A stretch of 64,000 bases of DNA from Cyanophora paradoxa (lineage: Eukaryota; Glaucocystophyceae; Cyanophorales; Cyanophoraceae): the NCBI GenBank assembly GCA_004431415.1, contig QPMI01000535.1, positions 124,001-188,000 of the forward strand, written 5' to 3'. The position numbers and the translations under genes are program-made. This document shows, one piece after another, positions 22,401 to 32,690 of the stretch; within the stretch, counting starts at the first letter, position 1; every line of letters starts with the position of its first letter. The notes beneath the pieces are model-generated. The model searched no databases. It was not told the DNA's origin and saw only the letters and a program-made list of their open reading frames with translations.

Positions 22401-25400
22401 TCCCACGTGCTTGCATTACGACAGACAGCCGACCCTCCCGATCGCCTGCCCCGGACCTCTACGTCGCAGACCTCGCTCGCCTCTACACAGATCTAGACCT
22501 ACCCCCCGCACCTAGGGATGGGCGAGCTCGGACTATTGCAAGTGCACTTCCCCGTGGAGTCTCGGACCGTGTGGTTGATGCCTTCTTCGATGTCCTGGCA
22601 GCCCGTCCCGTGTGCCGTGGGGGCGACGTTTGCTTCCTTCCTACCGCGATCTCCACGGTCGGTGCAGGCGCCCAACCCCACACCCTGAACCCAGCACAAG
22701 CCCTGCAATATCTGCCGCCACGGCCACTACGGTCGTACCGCATGGTTTTCTTCCCTGCTCTGGTCCCGTCCCGCCTCCCGCAGCGGGAAGGCGACTCGGC
22801 CGACCACTGGGTCCTCCTTCTCATTGCCCCCAGACAACGCTCGATCCGAATCTACGACGGCGGCAACCGAAGCCGACCCGACCGAACAGCCCTCGGCCTT
22901 GACCTTGTCAGAATCTGGCTTCGAAGGGATGACGAGCCCTTCGCCCCGCCTCTCTGGACATCCTTCTCGACAGACGCCTGTGACGGCCCCATCCAGATTG
23001 CCCGCTCCTCCTGTGGGATCCTTCTCCTCATGACAGCCTACGTCCTCTCGGGTGACCCGTCGACGCAACGCCTCAGCACACTCATCCGGGACTTCCCGGA
23101 ACGGCTTCGGACCTACACCCATTTCATTATACTTGCCCTTTACCTCGGCACCACTGAAATAGGCTCCGCACCTTTCCCCCCGGATCAGCTCGCGTTTGCG
23201 ACTCCAGAAACAGCATGCGTTCCAACGCTCGGCAGCCGGCGCCGGCGAACGGTGGCAACCTTGCACCACGGTGGCATGCTGCCGACGCCGCCTGACTCTG
23301 AAATCGACGACGGAGGCGAGACCCGCTTAACACTCGAGGACAACTGGCAGGCAAGCGACAGCGAAGAGGACTCCCTCGTTGCTCACTCCTGCCCTCCCTC
23401 GCCAACGCTCATCACGTTACCAGATCCGGCAGCAGATCCCCGCCAAAATCAGACGAGGCCGCCTTCGCCCAGGTCGTAGGAAAACTGCAAAGAGAACGGA
23501 GGCTGCATCTGCCTCGCGCCGAGATTCTCTCTAACCTTACCCGCCCGGCATCGCTCCGCGCAGCTGAGGTTGCCACCCTCGCCGAAGAGAACTCAAAATC
23601 GCCCCCACCGGCCCCTGCGCCTGCCCCGACCAAGAAAGACCGGGCGCGAGCCCGCCGGGCGCCGGGAGCGGAACTGGTACCCAATCCAGCGTACGACTGC
23701 TACAACGACCAGGCCGATCGCCTCGCGAAAAGCTGCAACGATGGGCCTTTCCCTGCCCTTCTATACCTCCCCGCAGGATGCGGGTCCACCACCCCGCTCA
23801 TCCGCTATGGCACCAAGCCTGGCTCTGCGGAGCTACCGACCGGCACAGAGAGATACGCCGGCCACCTCTTGGCGTACCGCGTGAACGGAGACCCGCGCAA
23901 ACACATGGACGAGGAAGCCCACCTCGTGGATTTCATTCAGTGGAGCTGTCAACTCGAAGCTGGTAGACTCCTGCGCTTCACTGGCGGCCAAATCGACGCT
24001 GCTCTCTCCCTCATGTCCGCACACCGCAAAGATGGACGCCGCAAGACCCAAGCCGGGGTTCAGCTTCGCGCGACGCGCTCGAAACTGCTGACTGCATCTC
24101 TGGCCACGCTGCGAGTCCGTGCTCGCACGCGCCCGGACATCTATGCGGCAATCTGCCCCGAGGGACCGATTTGCCCCCGCTGCCGCCTCGCAGAGGAAGA
24201 CTTCGATCACATCTGGGTATGCCCTGCTGCTGCTACTGCCGTCAACGTCTTTCGCCTAGCCGCCCGCGAACACGTCCTTAAACACGTGATGAAACACAAG
24301 CCGACGGGACTTCGCAGCTCCTGGGACTCGCTATTCCCCTTCCTACTAGACCCTGGCATGTCCAGCCCTCCGCTCGAGTTCGCTCCGGATTGCCCACTGG
24401 GCCAGAAACTAGCTATTCTCGAAGCAGCCGACCTCCTTCATCAATTCGAATTTCGCGCTCTCTTCCAGCTTGTCGCCCCGCAAGGAATTCACGTCCTACT
24501 CCGAGCCTTCGGAGTTCGAACTCTAGCTACGACCTCGCAGCAAGCAGTGAATGGATTGGTGCAACTAGCGGACGAACATGCACGGACCATCTGGAAAACC
24601 CGCTGCGACGCAGTCATAGCCTGGGAACAGGAACACGGCATCACGTCGGGCAAAAAACGCACCAAGCGGGCTAAGGCCTCAATGCTGGCTCAGGTCTCTG
24701 CTACGCCAGCCCCGGCACCAATCCCTCTCAACCCGACTACCCGATGCCCCTCGCTCGAACGCCAACAAGTCACGGTCACGGAGTACCTCGGCGGGGCAGC
24801 TCCTGCCCTGGCGGCCGAGCTGGCGGCGTTCACCTGGAAGAAGCTGGAAGAGGAACCTACTCAACAGCCCCCCCGACGTAGCGCCCGCCTCCGCGAACTC
24901 GACGCACGACGCCCTCGCTGCGACACCTGCGGGACAAGCTTTGCCTCCGCCCGCCGGTGCCTCCGCCACCTCGCTACCGGTCTCTGCGTCGACAGCGCAG
25001 CGGGAGTCGGCTTCCAGCTAGTCCGCAATCCTAGCCCCTCCCAGCCCACGTCCTCGACGACCGACTTGGAACTACCCCTTCTCTACCCCCGCAGCCCCCC
25101 GCCCGCGTAGCGAAACGGCCTGCAGTCACGCCTGCAGCACCCCGACATCAGCTAAACGCTTCAGAGACGAGCACGGGGCCCCGCAACACCCGCCACCGTC
25201 CACCAGCAGGCCTCCACCCGTTGGCTCCAAACGCACGGTGGAGGATGACGTTACAGCCCCGGCCTCCAGCGCCAAACGTCGCCCAGGGATAACACCGTCA
25301 GAGCCGCCGAGCAGCAAACGCAAACACGCACCGGCCCTCGGAAGCCTCCAGGACAGAAACGCGGCAAGCGTGACGCCTCAGCCCGCCACCGGACCCCATT

Positions 25401-28400
25401 CCGGGGCTCCCTGAGGGCTCCATCTTTAAATTCTTCGCCCCAGGCGAATGGAAACCGACGGCAGAAACCACTCTGCGGCCGCCTAGCGAGCGCGCCCCCG
25501 CGGGCCAAGCAACCTCGAAACCCCGGAAAAAACTCCGCCGCCGCCAGCCAGCCCGACTGGAAGAGCTGCCCCCGCTGCCCCGGCCGCCGCCACCGCCCCC
25601 GAAGCCACCGCCGACGCCACTACCGACGCCCCTCCCAAGCCGCGCAAACCTCGAAAGCCCCGCAGCATACTCCAATACCTCCCAGACATGTGCGCAACCT
25701 GCGGCTGCCGTCGCATCCACCATGACGCGATCACCCCACAGGCCTGGCCCGTCTCCCACATCTGCTCTGCCCCTCCAGACACGCCCGCCAGCTTCTCAGC
25801 TCATCACTGCGCCTGTCAGCCACATATCATTTCCTTCATGTCGACCCCTCGGGGCACAACATCCTGAAATACAAAGGCTAGCAAGGAGGTCCGGGGGGGG
25901 GGGGAGGGAGGGGCGGGGGGGGAGGAGGTGGGGGTGGGGGGGGGGGGTGGCGCAGGTCTCGGAGCGCGGCGCCTCGTCCCACTGGTCGGAGCTGGACTTC
26001 GAACGGCGGCGACGACGACGGGCGCGACGACACCGTGGACTCTCCCCCCTACCGCATCTCCGCCACTATTAGATAGGACACAGCGTACCACGGCCAAGTT
26101 CTACGAGACATCAAGCGGGCATCTAGGACCGTGCAGCTCATCATGCCGCGCTCACTGCTAGAGGACCGGCGCATATTATGTTCTGGAGGCGACTCGGTAG
26201 ACTACAGCTAAAGCACCAGCTCGACACGACTAGTAGCTGTAGCACTCTTGTCACCTATCTCCTCCTGCAGTCAGCATCCCAGTATCCAGTAGGCGAGGAG
26301 CGGGGGACTGTTGTCAAGTGTGTACGAATGCAACAGGTTGTTCAAAAAAAACGTGGAGTCAGCCGTGCTCGGAAGCCCACAGGCAATAGACGATCCACAC
26401 ACGATGTTCGACTGGCAGCTTCCAGATTTGTCGTCACAGACAGACCGAAACGAGCATTTGAGGCTCTCGTAGGCATCGGTGCTGGACCATCGCGCCAGGC
26501 AGCAACAGCTTTTAGATAGACTGCAGCCTGCGCACTCCGAACTATCGACAATACTCTCAAGCGGACATGCTTGTCGCTCCGTGCATACGGGCCACAAGAG
26601 CGTGCTGTTATAGTTAGCGCAGCAAACTATCCTGACAGCAGCAAGGGCTTCCGCCTCGGCCGCCGAAATCGCACGCTGGTCGACGTATCCCTTCAGAGCT
26701 GTCGTCGTCGAAGAAGGAGCGAGACCAGCGCATGCCCCGACTCCGAATGCCGTCCCGACGCAGCCAGCGTACGGATAAAAAGCGGAGCCATTCGTATACT
26801 GATCGAAGGCTGTCGTTCCGTTGGGCACGGTGGCGGAAGAGTTGGCGAGCTGGCTGGCCATGGCCACTGCAGAGCCGGCGAACTGGTCGGCGTAACGCAG
26901 TGCGGCCAACTCGGGCGTCTCATCGCCTGTGTACAACAAGCTGCGTATTGGCATTAAGATCGAATTGAAAGCATTAAAACCAACCGCGTTTACACGCTTT
27001 AACGCTGGCTACGTATTCTCTTACCGAATGATCTCTGGCTTGGCGTAGTCCGGCCTAACAAATGTAGATGTCGAGCCCAGGCGAAGGAACGCGACGACGT
27101 CCAGAACATTAGGATCAGGCCGCCGCTCATCCGAATCCGAATTTGAAGCGGGGCCGACATCGGCGCATCCGTTTGGGTCGCGAAGGCAAAGGGGCCTGAC
27201 GAGGGTCGAGTGGAAGACAGCCATGCCGCGCCCGGCGAACGCAAAGTACTGCACGTCATACGTGTCGACGTAGCCTCCTATATCAGAGATCAGTTGAGCG
27301 AAGTCTCGAAAAAGAAAGTTCAAAGCACCGGGAGGAACTTGGCCGCTGGGGTACTGCACGACGTTCTCTTGCTCAACGGCACATCCAATGTTGTCGAGCT
27401 TAAGATGGTAGAGAACCTGTCAATAGTTCATATCACAAATTCAAAGAGCACTTCACTTAATTATAATGCATAATTACCTTGCGCTGATAGGTTTCCCATG
27501 CGGTGAAGTTAGCACCGCGCGGCGGCGGGTCAAGTGGGGACACGGAGAAGATTGTCGACGAATCGATGAGGCGTAGCAGATCGGCATGCAAAATGCAGGG
27601 GTACCAACCGTAGCTGGTCTGAATAAAAACATTAAAGAAAAAGTCATAGTCAGTCTCACAAAGAGATAACCAAAACGGCCATTCTCGCATGTACAAAGGA
27701 AAAGTCAAAAGGACAATGCTTACCTTGGATGGGGAGGTGTAGAAGTGCGCGAAATAAAGATTGGCAAAGAGGGCCGCGGCTCCAATGTTTCGGACCTGTT
27801 CACAATCGATCATCATCGTACCAAGAACAAAAACGAAACGAAGCGGATTGTACCTGGCCAGTGAATGCGGCCGCCCGCTGGATCACGCGCTGCGCGTGTC
27901 GGCCTGCTAGCCCCCTACGATAAATCAACGATTCACCGACGTCTAAGTCGTTCTCCAGGCCATGCGCATTCGGGTCGACGAGAAGATCGAGATAGTCCAT
28001 CGCGGTACCCATCATTTCGGTCCGCATGCTGCCGGTGCAGAACGATCGCGAGCTATTAATATTGCGTGCCCCAACGCAGGTTAGATTTCCGAAGTTTATG
28101 GCGAGAAACTCCAGAGCAGCGATTTCCTCGGAAGAAAGTGACTGTCCCGTCCAAGGCCACACGTTGGGATCGAAGCCTGATGCAAGACGCTTCATTCGTT
28201 GACCGACGGGATCCTCCTTTAGCTTCTGCTCCTTCCGGTCTCGCTCTTCCTTGGTCATCTTCTCGTCGAGGTTCCGCTGCCGCAGGCCCTCCATTCCGCT
28301 CCTGAATTTCAGCTCCTCAATCACCTGCGGATGCGTTAGCGAGCAATAAGGAAGCGAATTCGAAGAAAGTTTATCCGAGACGCCGAAGTCGACGGACCTC

Positions 28401-29425
28401 GGCCTGTATGTCAGGAAACCTTGTAAGGAAGGCAGCGGTCTCGGGGCCGATGGGGTCCGTGAATGCCACAAGGCGCGTTGCCCCTGCGGATCCACTGCGG
28501 TCAGCTTTGACGCTGCAGTAGAGAAACGATTATCGAATTCGGTCGAGCTGGCGCGCTCTGAAAAAGAAGGGAGTGTGACTTTAAACCTACCAATACCGGC
28601 GACGATGCGGACGTCGGGGGGAGTTGGCAGGCCCAGCTCTTCCATCCTGCGGCGCGCAATCAGAGCTGAATTGCACCAGCCGCGGAGGCCTGTAGCTATA
28701 GCTTGGGCGCGATGCGGGCTCGCCAGTGGAAGCTGATGGCCCGCAGCTCCACCAGGTCGATCTCGCTGCGACGTGCGTTAGGCGAGTAAAGCTGCGTATA
28801 TGCACAGCCCTCGACGCTGGCTTAACTAATATTGTTAACGAATTCTACAGTCAAGGGCGCAGGCGCAGGCGACTAGTACTCGGCGAGGGATCTGCTCCAG
28901 AGTGACGACCATTTGCAAATAGGCCTTCGGGGACCTACGACGGGCGCGGCACGGGAAGAAACGGGCCGAGGCTGCGGGCGGACCTGACGAAGTACTTGCC
29001 GGTGGCCTCGCGGCCGATGAACATGGCGCGGGTGCCGCCCATGCCCTCCACGTCGGCGTAATCCGGCATCAGCGCCCCCATCACCAGCTCCGTCGCCGGC
29101 GCCGTCTCCAGCCGCAGCGTCCGCCGCCCCGCCCCCGCGGATGCCCCCGAAGTCGACCCGGCGCCGAGCCCAGCGCCGAGCTGCTGCGCGTCGCCTGCGC
29201 ATGCGGTACAAGCTTAAGTATTGATATAAGCAGCGTCTTAAGCTTCTAGATCTCGCGAACAGCCCTATCATGATCATGATCACGATCAAAGACCATGAAG
29301 GCACAAGCCTACGCGTAATCTATGCATGCTCTGATCGCACCTGCGTTGAGGATGCACGCCACGAACAGCATGCCGACAAAACTCCAAAGGACGCATATGC
29401 ATGTGCGCGTATACGTATAAGTACG
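7498..29425 (-). CDS. Giant receptor-like protein with ephrin-receptor-like (GCC2/GCC3) cysteine repeats, interrupted by a retroelement
   Basis: Exons in order on the minus strand: membrane segment SFVGMLFVACILNA (about 29.37-29.42 kb; true start unresolved); unrecognised ectodomain 29.2-27.0 kb (e.g. PDYADVEGMGG, VIEELKFRSGMEGLRQ, SYGWYPCILHADLLRLI); Cys-rich segment 26.95-26.37 kb; the same exon resumes at 21711 after a 4.6-kb insertion and continues to about 20.1 kb; a segment with WYSVGAVAYQDGSLF...DITGKK at 19.1-20.1 kb that loosely resembles Cache domains; about 8 kb of CxxC modules of the type CPxGTYQP (18.5-10.2 kb); a membrane segment LLGAFLTVLVAVLMVLAVSF near 9.65 kb; a possible second one (SPLEFIAGIWALAFAAK) near 8.65 kb; a basic then Ser-rich tail ending at TAG 7498-7500. 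The protein probably sits at the cell surface. No kinase or cyclase domain was seen. As it stands in this window the insertion creates a premature stop. Confidence 0.6.
12155..16455 (-). repeat. Tandem array, four copies of about 1075 bp, inside the GCC2/GCC3-repeat gene
   Basis: The landmark GAAACAAAATCA recurs at 13129, 14204, 15281 and 16356 (periods 1075, 1077, 1075). Each unit carries several short exons encoding CxxC ephrin-receptor-like modules (e.g. CEPCEAGHVSAPDRRSC, CPSGSYRPDDAPFC, CQDCPPNAVAGGLGATNC) plus their introns, so whole exon-intron blocks were duplicated. Copies are nearly identical, except that copy 1 has a different AT-rich intron at about 12560-12605 and copies differ by single bases in homopolymers (near 12390, 13472, 14546-14550, 15600, 15622). 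Only copy 3 keeps CPLGQAPNAARTLCIPCPVG in frame. Confidence 0.85.
21712..21728. repeat. Left target-site duplication (17 bp) of the inserted retroelement
   Basis: CGTGGAGTCAGCCGTGC, identical to 26352-26368. On the minus strand it is coding sequence of the cysteine-rich host exon. Confidence 0.9.
21729..23479 (+). CDS. Retroelement ORF with C-terminal Ulp1 (C48)-like cysteine protease domain
   Basis: Open frame from the truncated left end of the element to TAG 23477-23479; the same frame also reads out through the flanking host DNA to 21479, by chance. The first half is Pro/Ser-rich and low complexity. Residues encoded at 22.3-23.15 kb fit a Ulp1 fold: a Trp-containing entry segment, then DHWVLLLIAP (catalytic His, about 22803), RIYDGGN (Asp, about 22855), GPIQIARSSCGILLLM (Gln about 22993, Cys about 23011). 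In non-LTR elements such domains are encoded with the replication protein and their role is not settled. No intact start codon upstream of the domain belongs clearly to the element. Confidence 0.7.
23296..25110 (+). CDS. Retroelement second ORF, CCHC-like and C2H2 zinc-binding motifs, -1 frame relative to the Ulp1 ORF
   Basis: Open in frame 1 from 23296 to a TAG at 25108-25110 and overlapping the Ulp1 ORF by 184 bp; the first ATG is at 23869, well inside conserved-looking sequence, so translation by -1 frameshift or a frameshift mutation is likely. It contains YNDQADRLAKS (resembling the end of an RNase H domain), CPRCRLAEEDFDHIWVCP (a CxxC...H...C motif like those downstream of reverse transcriptase in non-LTR elements) and a C2H2 finger, CDTCGTSFASARRCLRHLATG. 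The intervening functions are not recognised. Confidence 0.6.
25112..25867 (+). pseudogene. Degenerate 3' coding remnant of the retroelement
   Basis: Frame 2 reads 25112-25414 (Lys/Pro/Ser-rich, basic) and, after stops at 25412, 25427 and about 25484, again from about 25490 to TGA 25865-25867, ending with the Cys/His cluster MCATCGCRRIHHDA...ICSAPP...HHCAC. Continuity of composition suggests one former reading frame broken by frameshifts and stops. Confidence 0.4.
26352..26368. repeat. Right target-site duplication (17 bp) of the inserted retroelement
   Basis: Identical to 21712-21728 and immediately preceded by the A8 tail. Reading the host on the minus strand, codons run ...STADST up to this repeat and stay in phase with the sequence left of 21712. 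Confidence 0.9.
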
Positions 29426-30102
29426 CATACGTGCGCGTATGCACACATATGCATGCATATGTACAGTTTTCGCTGCAGTCGGACGCGGCTGCAGTCGCGG
29501 GCGCCGCGGCCGGCCGCGGTCTGTACTATGCATGATCATGATATCCTGTAGCTACGTGTACACATGTACACACTGTGAGAGGTGCGGTGCGCTCGTGCTC
29601 GCTATGCCTCGCGAAGATGATCTATCGGCGCCTCGACCCGCGATCGGCGAGCTCGTCGATCGATATCGCGAGTCTAGCTAGATCAGCGGCTACTAGGCTA
29701 GCATACCGCCGCGGAGCTACTGCTAGTAGTAACTTTAGCTGGCCTCACCGTGCAGATCCGTGCCGTCCGTGCTGCCTGGACGTCGACCGTGCGCATGCTG
29801 CACTAGTACTGCAGTCTGCACTGACTCTACAGTGACTCTGCAGAGTCTGCAGTGATTCATGCGCACTGGCAGCTCAGCATGCCAGGCTGCAGCTACAGCC
29901 TGCGCGCAGGCTGCACTGCGGCAGCCTGCAGGCTGCAGCCTGCATGCGCAGTGCGCACTGCGCAGTGCCGCAGTGCGGGCCTGTGCGGCTGCTCCCGCTC
30001 AGGGGTACGCGTGCGGATCCCTGAATCATCAGAATCTGCATGCGATCTGGAAAAAAGATCGGCTGAATCCAAAAATCCACTGAATCGCCCACGCGTACGT
30101 AC
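29426..30102. other. Intergenic, palindrome-rich sequence
   Basis: Alternating CATATG/GCATGC/TACGTA runs (about 29390-29470) and overlapping self-complementary CTGCAG/GCAGTGCGCACTGC units (about 29820-29980). May include the 5' end of the minus-strand receptor-like gene. No gene supported. Confidence 0.5.
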
Positions 30103-30330
30103 TGTAAACGTAGAAATTTTCGTCGAGACTTAATTTCGACAAAACCCGAAAATCGTGACGAAAATATGGTTCGACAGCATCAAATTTTCGTCAGCCCCGC
30201 GACTCCGCCATAGACGGGCCAGCCGTTCGTACCCCTCTCCATACAAAATTTCCGTTCGTCACAGTGCAGGTCTGACGAATATAGACGAAACTTGGAAATA
30301 AAGACGCTGTCGAAGATTCCTACGTTTACA
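30103..30330. mobile_element. 228-bp terminal-inverted-repeat element (MITE-like)
   Basis: Starts TGTAAACGTAGAAATTTTCG and ends with the near-perfect complement (...CGAAGATTCCTACGTTTACA). About 17 of 20 terminal positions pair. The interior has GACGAA/TTCGTC repeats and no ORF. A clear target-site duplication was not found. Confidence 0.6.
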
Positions 30331-30484
30331 ATATATGTGCACGGCCGCGGTGCACCGCCGCATGCGCGCGCAGCACCGAATTCGAATTTGTGACCGAAAC
30401 CGTCCGACGGTCGTACGGAGACTACGGAGTTACCAGTAACTTTCTACGGATCCCGGAGTAGTACGGAGTAAAGTACTACGGACT

Positions 30485-31771
30485 AGGCCTGGGTCCAGTG
30501 AAACCAGTGGAGGGTCGAGGGTCCCACTGCACTGACTCAGTGGAGATTTTGGCCCACTCGCACAAAGAAAAATGTATGAGGCCAGTGAGCCGGACCTCAG
30601 CCAGCGCTGCGTGGGGGGGTATCCGGCGCCAAAAAATTAGGACCCATCCGCCACCTAGTTATTTAGGTGGAACGTCGTGGGGGTACTTAACGTCGGAGTG
30701 CCGCAGGCCGCGGCGCGAAGGGCGTGCAACGTCGAGAAGCAATGCCATTATGACAATGGCCTGCGTTGCAAATGATCTCTAAACATATCGGCCTTGGGGA
30801 AAGGAGAGGCCCTTAGGTCTGTGCCTGTCCTGTCCGTGGATTCAAACTGCGATTCAGGGCAAAATTTTTGGACCTAGGTACCCGTTTTCGACCCTGGGGA
30901 GCACGATGGCCGAGGCGGTTTTCCTATGAGAGGCCTCTAATGGGCAGTAACAGCACCTCGAAAAGCATCGAAAAGCATTTTCCCGGAAAAAAACTGAAAG
31001 CGCAAATCACATTGGTCCTCCAAGTCGAATTTTAAGAATTCTTAATTTGAAAAGGCCGCACCCCATTCGCTACGAAATAGTCTCCAAATTAACGGAGCGC
31101 CACGTTGCCGGCCAGCAAATTTGTATGAGACGGGGTCGTAGTGTGCCCCGATGTGGGATTTAAAAGGATTTGATGCGTTGATTGAAAGATAATTAAAATA
31201 GACAATTTAGACAGAGCCTTATTACTACGAATTACATTCAAATGATTCATTGCTTATTATTAACCACCTCCAAAAAGCGCCGAAATTAAAGTCGTTTTCA
31301 TTCAGCTGAAACGACCAATGGGCCCCTCGGGGCCTGTACTGGGTACAACTGCGGCCGATTGGGCCCCGCATCGATATCTCTGTACCCTTGCAGCACAATT
31401 CTGTACCCTCTCACTTAAGTGTGTACCCTTGCCGAGTGGACCACCTATTTCTCCTCCCCCCTCCCCCGTAACCGCGCGCGGTTGCGGGCCCCCGTTTAAA
31501 AACAAAGAGCTGCCACCCTCACGCCTTGAAGCCCCAAGACCCAAGGCCACTCCTGCTCCGCAGGGACTCGCTTGTCGAAAGCCCGTGGAATTACGGTGGA
31601 AACAGTTTAGGCACGTAGTGCCTTGAAGCTCAGCGAGATTTAGGTCGTTTTTGGTCGTTTTTCGTACATGTAAAAGAGCACGTACCCCCCACTCACTGGT
31701 AGTCACTGAGTGAGTTTGACGCAAAATGTCCACTGACTGAGTGGACCCGGGGGCTCCACTGAACCCAGCCC
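30485..31771. mobile_element. 1287-bp non-autonomous element with long imperfect inverted repeats and 11-bp direct repeats
   Basis: The left end (GGCCTGGGTCCAGTG...GACTCAGTGGAGATTTTG) matches the complement of the right end (GGGCTGGGTTCAGTGGAG...GTCAGTGGACATTTTG) over roughly 70 bp with gaps. TACTACGGACT occurs at 30474-30484 and at 31772-31782, directly outside the ends. The interior shows no convincing coding sequence. Caution: the flanks are themselves rich in TACGGA repeats, so the direct repeat is weaker evidence than the inverted repeat. Confidence 0.6.
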
Positions 31772-32127
31772 TACTACGGACTCGTACTGAGTCGTACCGT
31801 ACCGTATCGCGTACTACGACGCGTAGTACCGACCGTATCGCCGTCCGCGCCGACGGTCGATTCGCCACGCAGAATGCCACGCACGCGCAGATCCGATCCG
31901 GATTCCGGATCTGGATCCGGATTCTGGACATGTACAATCGCGATCTCGGACGATGAGTCACGCGTCGCGATCTCGCGGCCCCCGGGGGCTACAGTGCCGC
32001 TACACTGTGACAGGCCTAGGCCTACTGGTACCGGGGTAGGCTACAGCCTACTAGGCTAGAGCAGCCTAGCACTGGCTAGCAGGCCTACAGGCTACAGCAG
32101 GCCTTCAAAAAAACACATTTCTCGCGT
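31772..32127. other. Intergenic, downstream of REV3
   Basis: Short self-complementary repeats (CGTACTACG, GGATCCGGAT, AGGCCTACAGGCTAC); no gene seen. REV3 ends at a TGA at 32128-32130 on the minus strand. Confidence 0.5.
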
Positions 32128-32690
32128 TCATCTACCAGCTGCAGGCCGCGCGATCGCGCGCGCCCCCCGGCCGCGGGGCGCCGGCGGGGCCGGGGGCGCC
32201 GGCGAGGGCGTCGAGGGCGGCGCGGGAGGCGGCGAGGGCGGCCCCGCCGCTTCCCACCGCTTCCTCGCGAAGAAGGCGGGGCAGTCGAGCGAGTCGCAGG
32301 GGACGGCCGCCGGGTCCGCCTCCCCGCTCGGGCCCCGCCGCACGCCCCGCACGCCGCCGCGAGGCGCGCCCCCTCCGCCTCGCGCTCCCGCAGCCGCGAG
32401 AGGAGGATGTACGCGGCCGCCGCCGGCTGCGCGGCGCACTCGGCGCACAGGCCTGATCCCGAGCCCGTGCTGGCGCTGGAGCCGGGGCGGGTCGCAGCCG
32501 GGCCCGGGGCCGGGGCGAGGGCGTCGCAGACGGGGCAGTGGCGGGAGAGGTAGTAGTGCTCGAGGGTGGACGAGCTCGCCGCCCCGGGCAGGCCCGGCGC
32601 CAGCAGCGAGCCGGCGGAGCCGGAGGAGGAGGAGGAGGAGGCGTGGGGGAGGATGGGGCGCGCCGCCGCCCGCGCCGGCTTCGGCATCGC
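32128..32690 (-). other. REV3: REV3 C-terminal CysA/CysB metal-binding domain
   Basis: CPVCDALA...GLCAEC gives the first Cys pair set and CGACGG...CDSLDCPAFF the second. In this family CysA binds zinc and CysB holds a 4Fe-4S cluster that docks the accessory POLD2-type subunit. The spacing matches other REV3 C-termini except for Gly/Ser/Ala-rich inserts between the Cys pairs. Confidence 0.85.

Larger units (their letters stand above)
21729..26351 (+). mobile_element. Non-LTR-type retroelement (4623 bp), 5'-truncated, Ulp1 protease-bearing, A8 tail, 17-bp TSD
   Basis: Bounded by perfect 17-bp direct repeats (21712-21728 and 26352-26368). The plus-strand 3' end is a run of eight A (26344-26351) directly abutting the right repeat, as expected for target-primed reverse transcription. 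The left end falls inside an open frame, suggesting 5' truncation. It encodes a Ulp1-like cysteine protease ORF and a second ORF with zinc-binding motifs; Ulp1 domains are known in the NeSL/Utopia group of non-LTR elements. I saw no reverse transcriptase motif (no YADD-type box), so this copy is probably non-autonomous or internally deleted. The 3' region contains G-rich runs (25892-25947). It is inserted opposite to the host gene. Confidence 0.85.
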
